Origin: Eurosta solidaginis
Taxonomy: Eukaryota; Arthropoda; Insecta; Diptera; Tephritidae
Assembly: GCF_040869045.1 (NCBI RefSeq)
Contig: NC_090321.1
Location: forward strand, 32,051,426-32,115,425
DNA length: 64,000 bases
Reading direction: 5' to 3'
A program made the position numbers and the translations under genes. The notes below the pieces were generated by a model that was given only the letters and a program-made list of their open reading frames with translations, was not told where the DNA came from and did not search any database. Below are positions 1 to 10,955 of the stretch, piece by piece; position 1 is the stretch's first letter; the number at the start of each line of letters is the position of its first letter.

Positions 1-261
1 CTTATAATAAGTTACCGATGTTTTCCTACAGAGGGCTGCGTCAGCTAAGCAAGAATCAAAGCGAGCACCTGATTGGCTGATCGCCAGATTCTTGCCTATA
101 AGACAGCGCTGCCATACTTATATTTTTCACATTACACCTTCTGCTCGTGCAACCGATCTGACTGTTAGATTGCGTTGGCTGCAATCCATCCAGTGACTAT
201 TAGGGCTGGCACACAATTACTACTAACGACGAGTGTCAGTACCTTCATTTCTGATGGATTA
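1..261. other. Unassigned sequence
   Basis: No reading frame, terminal repeat or family match could be recognised. The downstream side runs into the truncated HINE-like copy that begins near 262. Confidence 0.4.
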
Positions 262-703
262 CAACTTCTATATATCAAAATGGTCTGGGCGAAAAAAAGA
301 AATTCATTTAGCCATTGTCCGTCCGTCCGTCCGTAAACACGATAATTTGAGAAAATTTTGAGGTATCTTAATGAAATTTGATATGTAAGTTCCTGGGCAC
401 ACATCTCAGATCGCTACTTAAAATGAACGAAATCGGACTCTGATCACGGCCACTTTTTCGATATCGAAAATTTCGAAAAACCGAAAAAGTGCGATAATTC
501 ATTACTAAAGACGGATAAAGCGATGCAACTTGGTAGGTGAGTTGACATTATGACGCAGAATAGAAAATTTGTAAAATGTTGGACAATGGGCGTGGCACCG
601 ACCACTTTTAAAAGAGGGTAATTTTAAAGTTTTGCAAGCTGTAATTTGATAGCTGAGTATGTAATGTCCGGTTACACCCGAACTTAGCCTTCATTACCTG
701 TTT
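262..703 (+). mobile_element. HINE-like element, 5'-truncated and internally deleted (copy D)
   Basis: The sequence matches the start of the large elements at 36434 and 52932: the GTCCGTCC microsatellite near 318-334, then the conserved stretch with TTTTTCGATATCGAAAA. It then jumps directly to their 3' end, with CTGAGTATGTAATG, the terminal hairpin and TTAGCCTTC. The whole central repeat array and most of the conserved block are missing, and the 5' subterminal repeat is lost. It is a non-coding relic; an apparent minus-strand frame of 79 codons across it is chance. Confidence 0.8.
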
Positions 704-831
704 TCAAGTACGTTTTGTCATCCATAACCACTTACAAGTGCAAAGGAAATGCTTTTTGGCGTTTGTTTTTCACTTATATTTAAATCTGTTTTCTTTCTGT
801 ACGTTTTATTTTTTCAACATCTCTCTTTGAA

Positions 832-1345
832 ATGGATCGGGTTTTTCTAAATAGGGTTCGGATATTTTTTAAATACCCATGCCAAAGACATGTGATTGAA
901 GTTGCGCTGCCTCCCTGGAAATTAGGGATCCATTCCCTTAAGCACTATGAGGAAATATCACACATAAAAGCTCAGCCGTTTGATCGTGATGAGTCGCCAG
1001 AGGTTGCTGCTGATGATAACTATCTGGTGAACCACATTCCAAATGTCAAAACCCGAAATTCGTAGTTGAAGAAATCAATATCTTCAGGAAGATGCCTCGC
1101 TCAAGCATAACTTCGATTTGGATACTGGAACAGGTTAAACTCTTAGTAAACTTCAGAATCAACCCCGTAATTGTCCAGCATGTATCGTGTCCCCACATGA
1201 CGGCTACCAGTTTTTGTGGAACCAACGCCTCTAACATCCATATCACTGTGGTCCAACCCTGTTCAAACTGCAAGTTTTCTTAGACTTCCTATAGAGGATA
1301 TACATATATTAGAGTATGATCGCAGCAATTGGATAGGGCATAGCA
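832..1345 (+). mobile_element. LINE alpha (Jockey-like) 3' fragment with CAA-rich tail
   Basis: Translation in shifting frames gives pieces of the C-terminal region of the LINE alpha protein. These include HSLKHYEEISHIKAQPFDRD near 940-1010, then NCPACIVSPHD and VEPTPLTSISLWSNPVQTAS up to about 1283, the cysteine/histidine-rich tail domain also seen at 2837-3046 on the other strand. Stops and frameshifts interrupt it, so it is dead. The 3' end runs into CCACAACAACAATAAC, suggesting this family ends in a short CAA-rich tail rather than poly(A). That tail resembles the one on the retroposons at 13912 and elsewhere. Confidence 0.7.
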
Positions 1346-1439
1346 CAGCCACAACAACAATAACAAAGCAAAAACAATAAAACGTAACTGTTGTTCAACA
1401 GTTGTTAAAATTTTGATACATGGAGGTGTGAAACAAAAT

Positions 1440-1650
1440 ACTTAACCTTTTATGGCCACTTGAAAAGAAAAATGGACTTTATGGCCATTTCGGAAAAGCC
1501 GTATGATCAATCTTTCCATATCGTTGACATTGTAGTTATTCGAAATTGGACATTGTATCAATTTCATTTGGTCATAACTTCAATTGGCGTTACGCCTGTT
1601 GACTTTATGTCACTCTTTCGCAAATATACCTTACTTAAATCTAAACTATA
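1440..1650 (+). repeat. Dispersed repeat rich in GGCCATTT / TTTATGGCCA
   Basis: This stretch carries phrases such as TTTATGGCCACTTGAAAAG and GACTTTATGTCACTCTTTCG. They recur at 45700-46070 and 46090-46350 in the same orientation with moderate divergence. It has no clear coding content or terminal repeats, so the element class is unknown. Confidence 0.5.
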
Positions 1651-2836
1651 AAACTGTTATACTTATTTATATTATTTTAATGAAATTTTTTAAACCATTG
1701 AAATGTGACGAAATTTTATTTTGATTCCTTCCTGATATTGTTGTTGTCTTTCTTATGCTTGTAGCAGACTTCTTACTTATGTATTAACTTACGCACATAC
1801 CATACATAACTTCACACAATCAATCGTTTTTAACTCCCTAGAGAAATTAGTTTGATTTATGCAATTGCAATACAACGCAATATATACATATGTGTGCATG
1901 TATCAATGTGTGAGTGTGTGGATGTCTAGGAGACAGACCAGCGTAGGCGGAGGTGCTACGCTAAATTAATAGCAATAACAGAAGCAAAGTGAAGCAAAAG
2001 TAAAATAAAGTTTATCGCTGACATATTCCACCCCAACCACAACTCCACACTCACCCCTTATTGTTGGAGCTTCATTACCACGCTTGCTATGTACATACAT
2101 ATGTAAGAGTATTCACCACTTACTTGCCACCTACAGAAGACGTCACGTGAAATGTGAAACGCGCGCCAACGTATACGAAATTGCAACAAACTGTGGCAAG
2201 TAATAGTGACAGCTAGGGAAGTGTGATGAAAATAGCATTTTGCTGATGCTTCCTGCAGTTTGATACAAACACACGTACAAACACAGCAAAACATACAGTT
2301 GGTTTTTCGCGTTAACTTTGCGGTCGCCCCCAAAAATGTTCAATGAAGTTTAGTTAGAAATTCACACTGGACTGAAGTAAAAGTGAAGTTATAGCGCAGT
2401 TAGTTGGTCAGCCTCGCTGTGGAGGGAGGGAATGAGTGTGCGGGAGTACACATAAATGAAGTAAATTGCAAAAGTTTTGTGCTGGCTTGTCGTAGAAAAT
2501 CACTAAAATAAAGTAGCGTAATTTGGGAAGTGTGAGAAATTGTGTTACAGAGCAGTGGTGGTGACGCAAGGGAGTGGGGTGTCATCTGCGTGCATAGCAG
2601 GTATTGTATGAATGTCTGGCCAACAACGCAGACACTAATGACAGTTGGTTAGTATCAAATAAGGCATTTAAGGCGAGGCGTGAAGCTATTTTTATGTGTA
2701 GAGAAATCGAGAAAGCAAAATAAATGAGACGAACAGTCACGGCCAGTAGAAATGTTACAGTAAAATTTTGTATGTGAGTTTTTAAATTTTTTCATACTCA
2801 TAGTTTTAAAAAGCTCTAGAAAGCTTCTTAAATTTT
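1651..2836. other. Gene-free, apparently low-copy sequence
   Basis: About 1.2 kb of AT-rich DNA with a short TG-rich patch near 1890-1925. I see no relationship to other parts of the window and no coding signal. It could be host intron or intergenic DNA. Small open frames here have no recognisable product. Confidence 0.4.
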
Positions 2837-3515
2837 TTACAACATAGCCTGACTTAATGTTGCTGCTATTGTAGCAGGCTTTACCCCATCCCCATAGGTG
2901 CGACCAATGTCTTCTAAGTTTTCTTGCAAACTTGCTGTTTCAACAGGGGTTGACCACAGTGAGAGGGATGTTAGAGGCGTTGGTCTCACATTACAATTGA
3001 AGAGATGGTTGGTTTCATGTGGCGACACATTCCAAGCAGAACACATATTTTGTTACAGTACCCAGATCGAAGTTGAGCTAGAGTGACGCGCGTTACCCTA
3101 GGGAGAGTGGGCTCCTCTCCTGCGAGTTCTGTGCATTTTTCTTTAAGAATTGGATTCGCCGGCAATTCCTGACATAGAGGTCTGACGCCTGTTTGTAGAT
3201 ATCACTGAGGAACTGCTTCTGCTTTTTTGCTTCATACGGGTGTGTTCTCAGGTGCCGTATTTCCTAATAATGCTTACGCAGATGGCCACTTAAGCCCCTG
3301 TGAGGTGCAGCCTCATCAATCAGATGTCCGTTGGGATGCCCAGCTTTCTGAGTATTCAACCGAAACTGTTTGTTGAGCATTTCATTTCTCTCGCTAGTGG
3401 GGAGTACTCTCGCCTCATTTTGTAGATGGTGTTCTGGGGACATAAGAAGACAACCCGTAGCGGTTCGGAGGGCAGAATTTTCGCAGGCCTGTATTCTTCA
3501 AGTGAGTAACCTTTG
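2837..3515 (-). mobile_element. LINE alpha (Jockey-like) C-terminal fragment
   Basis: On the minus strand the 69-codon frame at 2837-3046 reads NVSPHETNHLFNCNVRPTPL followed by TSLSLWSTPVETA, the cysteine/histidine tail typical of this LINE family. Upstream in the element (3120-3515 on the plus coordinate) broken frames correspond to the region after the reverse transcriptase, including the part around the words for NTIYKMRRE. Frames change several times, so it is a relic. It runs opposite to the related fragment at 832-1345 and parallel to the longer copy at 48850-50335. Confidence 0.75.
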
Positions 3516-3549
3516 TTTTTTTAGCCTGAGTTAATCAAAATGTACAGCT

Positions 3550-4465
3550 AATGAAAACTGGCCCGTTATTGTTCTACACCTTTTCCAGTTTAAGTTCAGA
3601 AATTTACAACTCAAGTTCAGAAAATTGCAATTCAAGATCAGAATTTCCAATACAAACGCAGAAATTTATAATTAATGTTCAGAAAATAACAATTCAAGTT
3701 CAGAAAATTATAATTCGAGTTCAGGAAATTACATCCAAATTCAGGAAATTATAAGTAGGGTGTTATTTTTCAAAAATTATTCCAATTCATACTACGTAAT
3801 GTAATACTTATATTTTATTTTCGGAAGTGTTGATGCCTCGTTGACAATCCCGAGCAAAGAAATTAAACGGAGGATAACTTTTTGCAACAAGTACAAGAGG
3901 ACGCTCCGGCCATGAAAGTACTTCAGTCGACACCTCAGTTTGGAAGCAGTGGAAAAGGGTAGATGGAGGAAGACTTGACCTGTGCACATAGTACTTATAA
4001 GTTACTTGCGGGATTGTGCACACTCCGTTAATTTCGTCATCACTGTTGTCATACTCAATGCAGATGAATGCTTGTGAACTTTAGAATATAACTGGGTGTC
4101 CTTGCAACTGACCTCTTTTGGGCGGAGGGGAGGGAAGAGAGCAAACGGTTTCTTTTGCTATCTCATTCATGTGAGCAAAATTTATTTAAGTGAGTTAAGA
4201 AGTCCAATGCTTCCTTCACAGATAATAGGCTTTCATATCCTTGTATCAAACTACTAGCGATAACATTTACCATCTTACATACTTTTATTTCCATTGCATT
4301 AAGGAAAACCATCCTAACAAACTTTCTGAACTTGGGTTGTAATTTTCTGAACTTGAATAGTAATTTTCTGAACTTGAATTGTAAATTTCTGAACTTGAAT
4401 TGTAATTTTCTGAACTTAAACTGAAAAAGCTATAGAATTCTATGGGCCACTTTCAGAATGGCAAG
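3550..4465. mobile_element. Foldback-type DNA element with 22-bp repeats in its arms
   Basis: The left arm (3592-3753) holds about seven degenerate copies of a 22-bp unit, roughly AAGTTCAGAAAATTACAATTC. The right arm (4319-4423) holds about five copies of the exact reverse complement. Outside the repeats both arms share a terminal stretch with TGGCCC and the shared CAGTTTAAGTTCAGAAA. The 560-bp middle has no transposase-like frame. Arms made of tandem short repeats are known from Foldback and Galileo-type elements; membership of either is not shown. I could not identify a target duplication, so the exact ends are uncertain. Confidence 0.6.
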
Positions 4466-4847
4466 TTATTTTTTTAGCTCTTTAGGGTTAATTTCTAAAA
4501 TTTGGCGAAAATATATGAATTTTACCAATCGTGTCAGGTTAAGTCTGTTTTAAAATTTATTTATGTTGCAATTTAGTTGAAAGTTAGTAAAGGGATACCT
4601 CCTTGACTAGGGAAGTTGGGCACATTACGTAGGCAAAAGCAGTCGTGCATAACAGCATCACGCACATGGCAAGAGGGAGGAGGTAGGAGAATTGGGAAAA
4701 TGGATAGGGATGGGAAGAAAAAGTTCAGTGCAGGATACGATAGGATAGGTTAGGTGGTAGCTGCCCTGATAAGGATAGCTCACTTGGACAACACGAAGGT
4801 CCGTTGTGATACCACATACACCAAAAATAACGGTGACTTAGATCTAG

Positions 4848-5561
4848 CTACTTAGAGAATCGTTGGGTAGCAACGATAAAGCTCCGAATGATACCGATCT
4901 CAACTTTGGATATATCCCCGGGAGATCCAAGTGAGTCGCGACCGAAGTACTTTCGCCTAGTTCTGGCAAAAGCTGGACAATCAAGCATAAAGTGATTTGG
5001 TGATTCCACCTCATCATCCTCCATACAGCTGCAGCAGGATAGAGTTTCCAGTATATTGAGACGTACCGCATGGATACCCATGGGACAGTGCCCTGTCAAA
5101 ACCCCAATAACCATTGATAGGTGAGCCTTAGTGAACCCAATTATTTCAGCAGACCTCCTGCCATCCACTTTTGGCCAGAAAGATATTGCTATCCTACAAG
5201 ACGTGGTATCCGCCCAACGTTTGCTGAGCTGATTCGAGGCCCAGTTATGGAGGAGCAATCCACAGGTGGCCAGCGGGATCCCGAAATCCCTACAGCCATC
5301 TTCATACGGTTCAGTTGTACCGATGCGGGCTAAGAGATCCGCTTGACAGTTACCCGGGATATCACTATGGCCCGGGACCCAGATAATCTTAATTGTAAAA
5401 TAATTCGATGCAAACGCAAGCGAGGTCAGGCACTCCCAGACCACCCTCGATCGCACTGTAGTTGAGGTCAAGGCCTTGATAGCCGCTTGGCTATCAGAGT
5501 AGATGTTAAATTCCTGCATCCACTGCATCCTTAATCGCAGCAATTTCCGCTTGGAATACAC
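4848..5561 (-). pseudogene. RNase H and zinc-binding tail of LINE beta
   Basis: The frame of about 237 codons shows a type I RNase H: FNIYSDSQAAIKAL with the active-site aspartate, and IIWVPGHSDIPGNCQADLLA with the conserved histidine and final aspartate. A C-terminal cysteine/histidine cluster follows (CCSCMEDDEVESPNHFMLDC). The first strand of the domain lies in the preceding, frameshifted stretch at 5506-5883, which ends KLADHCSVFQAEIAAIKDAV. RNase H after the reverse transcriptase is known for the I and LOA groups of LINEs. The first twenty or so residues of the open frame are out-of-frame sequence, so the formal start codon has no meaning. Confidence 0.9.
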
Positions 5562-5958
5562 TGCAGTGATCAGCCAACTTAAACTTGCGGCTTAAATTTA
5601 GCTCTTGACAAAATACCCCCCCCACCAACCTTTCCATCCAGCTTTGACCCATCCGTGAACAAGTTAACCGGTCCCATGCCCCAGATAATTCCTCTCCCCA
5701 ATCTTCTCTCTCTGGAATAACTGGGGTGAAGGTTATATAGGGAGCAGTTATCGGCATACAGTAGTCCGTTCTGTCCGGGATAAAGTCGAAACTGGTAAGA
5801 AGGCTAGAGTGTCCGCGGTCAGAAAGTCTATATCCCATATCACGAAGCCTGACCAACGACCTTGCCGGGCCGCCTTTCCGCAATATCTACTGGGTATATG
5901 TTCAGCATGACGTTCAGTGCCAAGTTAGGTGTTGTTCTGAGAGCGCCACTGATACCGA

Positions 5959-6714
5959 TCAGTGCCGTTGCACTGACACTAACATTTTGGAGGTGCTCGC
6001 CCTGTCCAGTGCTTTCCACCAGACCAGCACCCCATATAGCAGAATCGGTTTGACCACCATCTCATAAAGCCAGTGTACTATTCTTGGCGAGAGTCCCCAT
6101 CTCTTTCCGATAGCTCCTCTGCAGCAGTACAAGGCAATGGCGGCCTTCCTGGCCCGATCTTCCACATTGGGTCTCCAGGACAGTTTCTTGTCCAAAACAA
6201 TCCCCAAATAATTAACCCTATAAGAAAGTACCAACGGTACCCCTCCAATCGAGGGAGTTCTGAAATCGGGCATCTTATATCTCCTTGTGAAAAGGACCAA
6301 TTCCATTTTTCCCGGGTTGACCGCCAATCCACATGATTCAGCCCACCTAGCCACAGTATCCTGAAATTTGCCTCTGACTAGGATAGCGAGGTCATCTGCA
6401 TAGGCAACCACCCGACAACCATTGGCTTCCAGCTCCACCAGAAGCTCGTTGACTTCCACAACCCAGAGGAGAGGAGATAGGACACCCCCCTGTGGCGTGC
6501 CCCTGCACACCTTCCTCTTAATTATGGCCCCTCCCCACTCCGCTGCGACAATTCTGCCGCATAGAAGTTTGCTAATAAATTCAACCAGAGCCGCCTCGAC
6601 TCCTAAACCCACCAGAGCTCTTTCGATTGCCCCCGGTAAGACATTGTTAAAAGCTCCCTCGATGTCTAGAAAGGCACCCAGAGCATACTCTTTGTGTTCT
6701 AGGGACCCCTCTAC
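5959..6714 (-). pseudogene. Reverse transcriptase fragment of LINE beta
   Basis: An open frame from 6714 down to the stop at 5959 contains the palm of a LINE reverse transcriptase. Motif A reads GAFLDIEGAFNNV, followed by CRGTPQGGVLSPLLW and the catalytic YADD box in VVAYADDLAILVRG, then the thumb-side YLGIVLDKKLSW and PILLYGVLVWWKA. The two aspartates of YADD and the first aspartate of motif A are present, so the core was intact when inserted. The frame starts directly after a stop at the truncation point; the N-terminal endonuclease and fingers are missing. The ending at 5959 is a frameshift, because the family sequence resumes in another frame (ALIGISGALRTTP). Confidence 0.9.
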
Positions 6715-7089
6715 TTAGTTCAGTGTAAGGAGAAGAGAAAAGCGAAGGTGAAGAGAGGGGAAGAGGGAGAGGTAGATGGAACTTGAGAGGTATAAGAATA
6801 AAGTTAGAAAAAGAAAGAGAGAAGAGAATTGGGAGAAAAAGAGCGAAGGCATCTAGTGTTAGGTTGACCGCCAATGGGAAGCAGACGGATATGGTCTAGT
6901 TTGCTAGTCCCAAGTGGACCAAGCCTAAGCTAGGAAGGGTGACTCTGCATTAAAAACCATGCAACAAATATTTACGAATAATTCATGAAAGCTCAACGTG
7001 CATTATAGAGTGAAGAAGGCCCGCCGGCACTTTATGGATGTAAAAGAATGTTGTGCTATCTATCGATCTTTCTCTCTCTCTCGTTGGGT
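6715..7089. other. Purine-rich simple sequence and unassigned DNA
   Basis: From 6720 to about 6850 the plus strand is almost purely A and G (GAGAAGAGAAAAGCGAAGG style). The remainder is unassigned. No gene is visible. The purine tract abuts the truncated end of LINE beta. Confidence 0.5.
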
Positions 7090-7615
7090 ATTTACAGCAG
7101 ATGCAAACCTATCCTATGCTATGAAGTCCTTGTTTGGGTGAAAGCCACAAAGAACCCACCTCAAAAAATTATAGGGGGTATGCAGGCAATCAATGCTTAG
7201 CATTACGGGAACCCTGAAAAAAAAACCCATGGCTGCACTGCATGCTATTTACCTGGTAGTAACATAGCGCTAACAATATAAAGAGGCTCAGTGCGTCGTC
7301 AGTTATAGGACAAACAGTTTACCTGATTCCATATCTGCGCTTCGACGGGACTCTTAGAGCCACAATGAAGGTGAATTGTTGGCCCAAATGTGCCCAAATG
7401 AGGTGATGCACCGACAGTTCCAAAGTAGTGCAAGGAGTAAGGCTTTGATATATTGTGTTGATCCGGAGATGCTACTAGTTGCCCGATCACTGTAGCGTTT
7501 TTCAAACTTGCGTCGTAGAAATCCCAGCTATATTGGGCGAAATTGAGAAAAAATGAGAGTTGCACATGATTGACTAATTGGGAAGGGTGTGGACGCATGC
7601 GCGGAAAGATTTATA
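7090..7615 (+). mobile_element. LINE gamma fragment, internally deleted
   Basis: The nucleotide sequence follows the copy at 30145-31430. It has the block around TATGAAGTCCTTGTTTGGGTG (family YGVLVWWKA), then the stretch matching GGCAACTAGTAGCATC-type coding, then a jump to the region equivalent to 30890-30960 (GGGCGAAATTGAGAAAA, then CACATGATTGACTAATTGGG). Frames are broken throughout. The RNase H core and the 3' end are missing. Confidence 0.65.
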
Positions 7616-8484
7616 CAGATGGGTTGAGCCCTCGAATAAGAATCACGAGTGTACCATTTCACATATTGGCAACTGTATGCAACACATTTCACCAAATGCA
7701 CATATGCTCACCCAATCATATCCGTATACATATACACATATGTTTGTAGAATTATTTCCTCTAAACGCAATAGCTAATAGCCATATGTAATGAACTTAAC
7801 ATGGCAGCTTGCAATTACGACAAAGAATTTAACACAAACTCCATTTTCCATTAAAATTATACTGTCTTCAGTCCTTTGCAGCTCACAACTTCGAATTTCT
7901 CACTTAGCACTTTCTTTGGCTGTCTATTGTGCATTTGACTTTATTACCTTTTTTGCACATTGGTAGTTCTAATGGCATTTGGTAAAGTGACGACCAGACT
8001 CACATGACTTGTTTTGGTTTGTTTGCGCGTGTTTGACATTTGATTAATATAAATTGACACTTTTGGGCACTAAAAGCTGGTTGGTACTCTTTGTGTGGTA
8101 TTTATGTATAAGAGTCGTGCCTGTACACTAGTGTTGTCCCTATAAATTAAATAAACTGTTATTTCAAACTCAGTCCATGAAACGGTAGTAACTTAGTTAA
8201 AGATATCACACTTATTTGAAAATTAAAAAAAAGTTGTTTGAGTCTTCTTAGAGCAATTATTACTTTGACCCCTGTGCCACATTCTTTAATTGCTTTCAAT
8301 CTCTACTAAAATTTATATGTGATTCTTTCGTCCAAGTTATACTCGTCCGGAGGTCTGTTACTTAAATAAACCGTTTACTTGATGTATAAGGACCACACTA
8401 ATATAAATGCATTCATGTGTATAAGTAATTAACGAAAAGTTATTTTTGGTTAAGAGAGCGATACTAAATGGGGTAATATTGGGG
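7616..8484. other. Gene-free, apparently low-copy sequence
   Basis: About 870 bp of AT-rich DNA without recognisable repeats, terminal structures or coding. It is a candidate for unique host sequence. Confidence 0.4.
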
Positions 8485-8935
8485 TTTATGGAATTCAGAA
8501 ACATAATACCTCAACTCAGAAGAATTAAACAAAGGGTACCACAGGGTATTGTTCTATCCCTGCGTTTGTTTAACTTCTAAATATAGAAGCTCGCTTCGCC
8601 ACCAGAAGGAGTTACCATTGTATTCTAAGCCGATGACTTGGGGTAAACACAAAGAGACGCTATTACCACGCGTCCCAGATATGGTCGCCAAGGCTTAACG
8701 TTACTCACTGGTAGAAAATACAGGCCTGTAAAAACACTGCTCTCAGAACCGCTACTTCTTACTTCCACAGAGCACCACCTACACAATGAGGTACTCCCAA
8801 TTAGGGAGCGAAATGAAATGCTGAACAAACAGTTTCTGCTGAATACCCAGAAACCTGGACATGCCAACAGACATCTGTTTAAAGAGGCCACTCCTCCCAG
8901 GGGTTTTGTGCCGTCTGCTACCATGGTTTAAGGAT
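8485..8935 (+). mobile_element. LINE alpha (Jockey-like) fragment with internal deletion
   Basis: Read with frameshifts, the plus strand gives RRIKQRVPQGIVLS (reverse transcriptase motif B), SPPEGVTIVF followed by a damaged ADDL in the catalytic region, then jumps to EHHLHNEVLPIRERNEMLNK and QFLLNTQKPGHANRHLF. The catalytic box is damaged by a stop, and about 400 bp of coding is missing between the two blocks. The same pieces occur in reverse in 48850-50335. Confidence 0.7.
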
Positions 8936-9597
8936 GTAAATGCAAGATGTAGTGTCAGTGATGATTTTGTGGTGAGTAAGAAACTTCGTCGCCAAAAATA
9001 CGCACCAATATAAAAAGGCATATTAACGCTACCCTAGCCATAAAATCAAAATCATGCTCCGCGATTCGGATGTCATGTTTTTGGTCTTAACGTTAGAAAA
9101 TTCAGCTTTAGAACTTCAAGTTGATATCATCGTGTTCGATGAAGAAATGAAAACACTCAAGGATATTTGCATATTGACTTAAAACGGGAAATTTTAATAG
9201 TATAGATACGAAAACAATTCAAGAAAAGCTTGCTGTGAAAAAGCTACGCACGGAGCAGACAGCTGATGGTTACATCACTCGTTTCTTCTACCTGCTCACT
9301 GAGCGCAATAATTGACCCAACTATGTAATCGAACAAAGGCGTGCCTTCCAGTGAGCATTTAAAACATCTGGAAGGGCGCCATATAGATAACGACACCGGA
9401 CAGCAGCTTGTGGCATATTTGAACGTTATCGTGGTCCGTTGAGAAAAGAAAAACACCTAATTATAATAGTGAGGCGTGAGTGCGAGGAGCTTCAGATTGT
9501 AGCTTATAAGAATGAAGTACGAAAAGTCTACGAGAAATACCAATGGCTGTCGCAACTTTCGTGACAACTAAGATAAGGCGATATAGTTAAAACAAAA
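8936..9597 (+). other. Unassigned stretch with possible decayed coding near 9230-9560
   Basis: Between 9230 and 9560 the plus strand gives runs such as KLRTEQTADGYITRFFYLL and ECEELQIVAYKNEVRKVYEK, interrupted by stops and frame changes. A 70-codon frame on the opposite strand overlaps it. Composition is less AT-rich than the surroundings. I do not recognise the family; a retrotransposon gag-like relic is possible but unsupported. Confidence 0.3.
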
Positions 9598-9600
9598 TGC

Positions 9601-9883
9601 CTAAGTTTTTTCAGATTTAATGAGCTTAACACTGGTAAATAATAATTGTTATTCAATAATTATTTTTGGTTTTTTTATTTGGAAAAACTGAAAAGAAGGA
9701 AACATTTACTGGCATAGTGCGCTGGTACCATTTCGAAATACCCCACGTCATCATCGTCAGGCAATTTCGTATTGTTTATTTATTTCAACAGGTTCCATAA
9801 AATAAAAAAAAACCAAAAATAACAATTGAATAACAACTATTATTTACCGGTGTTAAGCTCATTAATTCCTAAAAATCTTAAGT
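9601..9883. repeat. Palindromic repeat, family B
   Basis: Two arms of about 85 bp are near-perfect reverse complements: 9601-9685 contains TTTAATGAGCTTAACACTGG, and 9798-9883 contains CCGGTGTTAAGCTCATTAAT. The centre has ACCATTTCGAAATACCCCAC followed by GTCATCATCGTCAGGC. That centre resembles the centre of the repeat at 12270-12510 (CCATTTCGAAGGGTGCTAAG, CATCATCAGTACGC), so the two belong to one family. There is no coding capacity. Confidence 0.65.
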
Positions 9884-10084
9884 AAAATTGAACACACCAT
9901 TAACCATGCGAACATATAAGAAATAATGCCGGTAAAAGATGGACCACCGGCTGATCTGATCACTAAAAAGCATGTGTTAGATAGATAAATGGACCTGGAC
10001 TGAGCTTGGGACTGGGAATAAGAAGAGCTATAGAGAAGTAAAGAGAGGGAAGAGATAGAGTAGAGAGATAGGAAAACAAGTAAG

Positions 10085-10955
10085 AAAGTCTAGGTTTGGG
10101 TGAAATCGAATATTGCATATCCAGCTGTACACTTGAAATGTTCCTGTTTGTATTTTGTGCTTAATAGTGTTACAAGGCTGCGCAATAATTCATATACATA
10201 TGGTTCTATTCTGAACAAATTTTTCTTCGAGTTATGGCTCCCGAAACATAGGAAATTTGTTAGTCATAAAAGGGCGGTGACACGCCCATTTTTTAAAGTT
10301 TTAAATCTTTCCTATTTATTGTTATAAGTCCACTTGGGAAATGGAATACCATTGACATAAAGTTATATAAAAGTGGGCGCGACCCTTAACGTGAATTTTT
10401 CTTCAAAACAGTCCTTATGGTAAAGGCAAGCTCTCTGCCGATATTGTTACGATAGGTTTAACGATTTTTGATTTATAATTAATAATGTTTGAAAAATTGA
10501 TGTTATCACAAGTGGGCGCTGCCACGCTTATTTAAAAAAATTTTTTCTAATTTTTATCAAGAGTCTCAATATATCGTCCCCATGTCAAATTTCAACATTC
10601 TAGGTGTATTATTTACTAAATAATCAGGTTTTTTGTGTTTTCCAAAATGTTATATATATAAAAAGTGGGCGGGGTTATCATCCGATATCGCTCATTTTAA
10701 ATACCAATCTATTCTGGGTCCATATGAGTTCGTGTAAAAAAGATTTGGTGAAGATATCTCAATATTTACTCAAGTTATCGTGTTAAAGGACAGACGGACG
10801 GGCGGACGGACATGACTTAATAAATTTTTTTTTCGATACTGATAATTTTGATATATGCAAGTCTATATCTATCTCTTTTCTTTTATAACTGTACAACCAA
10901 CCCTTATCCATTCAAAGTTATAATACGCTTTGTACAAGTACAGCTGGGTATAAAA
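10085..10955 (-). mobile_element. HINE-like non-autonomous Helitron, second subfamily (copy E)
   Basis: Reading on the minus strand, the element opens with TATACCCAGCTGTAC, then a block with the tetranucleotide CCGTCCGCCCGTCCGTC near 10792-10810. It then has about 500 bp punctuated by CGCCCAC-type motifs and closes with GTACAGCTGGATAT near 10120-10133. The opening and closing motifs form a subterminal inverted repeat, as described for DINE/HINE elements. The layout matches the larger copies at 36434 and 52932, but the sequence is a different subfamily without the 128-bp array. It is non-coding; small frames inside it are chance. Confidence 0.65.

Larger units (their letters stand above)
4738..6714 (-). 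mobile_element. LINE beta, 5'-truncated, RNase H-encoding (I/LOA-like)
   Basis: This is a decayed non-LTR retrotransposon reading right to left: reverse transcriptase (5959-6714), a linker (about 5506-5960), then RNase H and a cysteine/histidine tail (4848-5561), then a 3' end near 4738. The 3' end reads GGTATCACAACGGACC and closes with ACCTAACC. The 5' side stops abruptly at 6714, where purine-rich simple sequence begins, as expected for 5' truncation during reverse transcription. At least three frameshifts or stops (near 5960, 5880 and 5510) break the protein. The last 200 bp match 11975-12178. Confidence 0.9.

Noticed and set aside
3592..3753. 22-bp repeats as a CRISPR-like array
   Set aside because: No spacers, degenerate units, and the inverse copies at 4319-4423 show a foldback element.
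4738..4760. TAGGTTAGG-like words as telomere repeats
   Set aside because: Only one to three units, always at LINE 3' ends.
6422..6718. 98-codon plus-strand frame with serine/proline-rich product
   Set aside because: Antisense of the LINE beta reverse transcriptase with its YADD motif.
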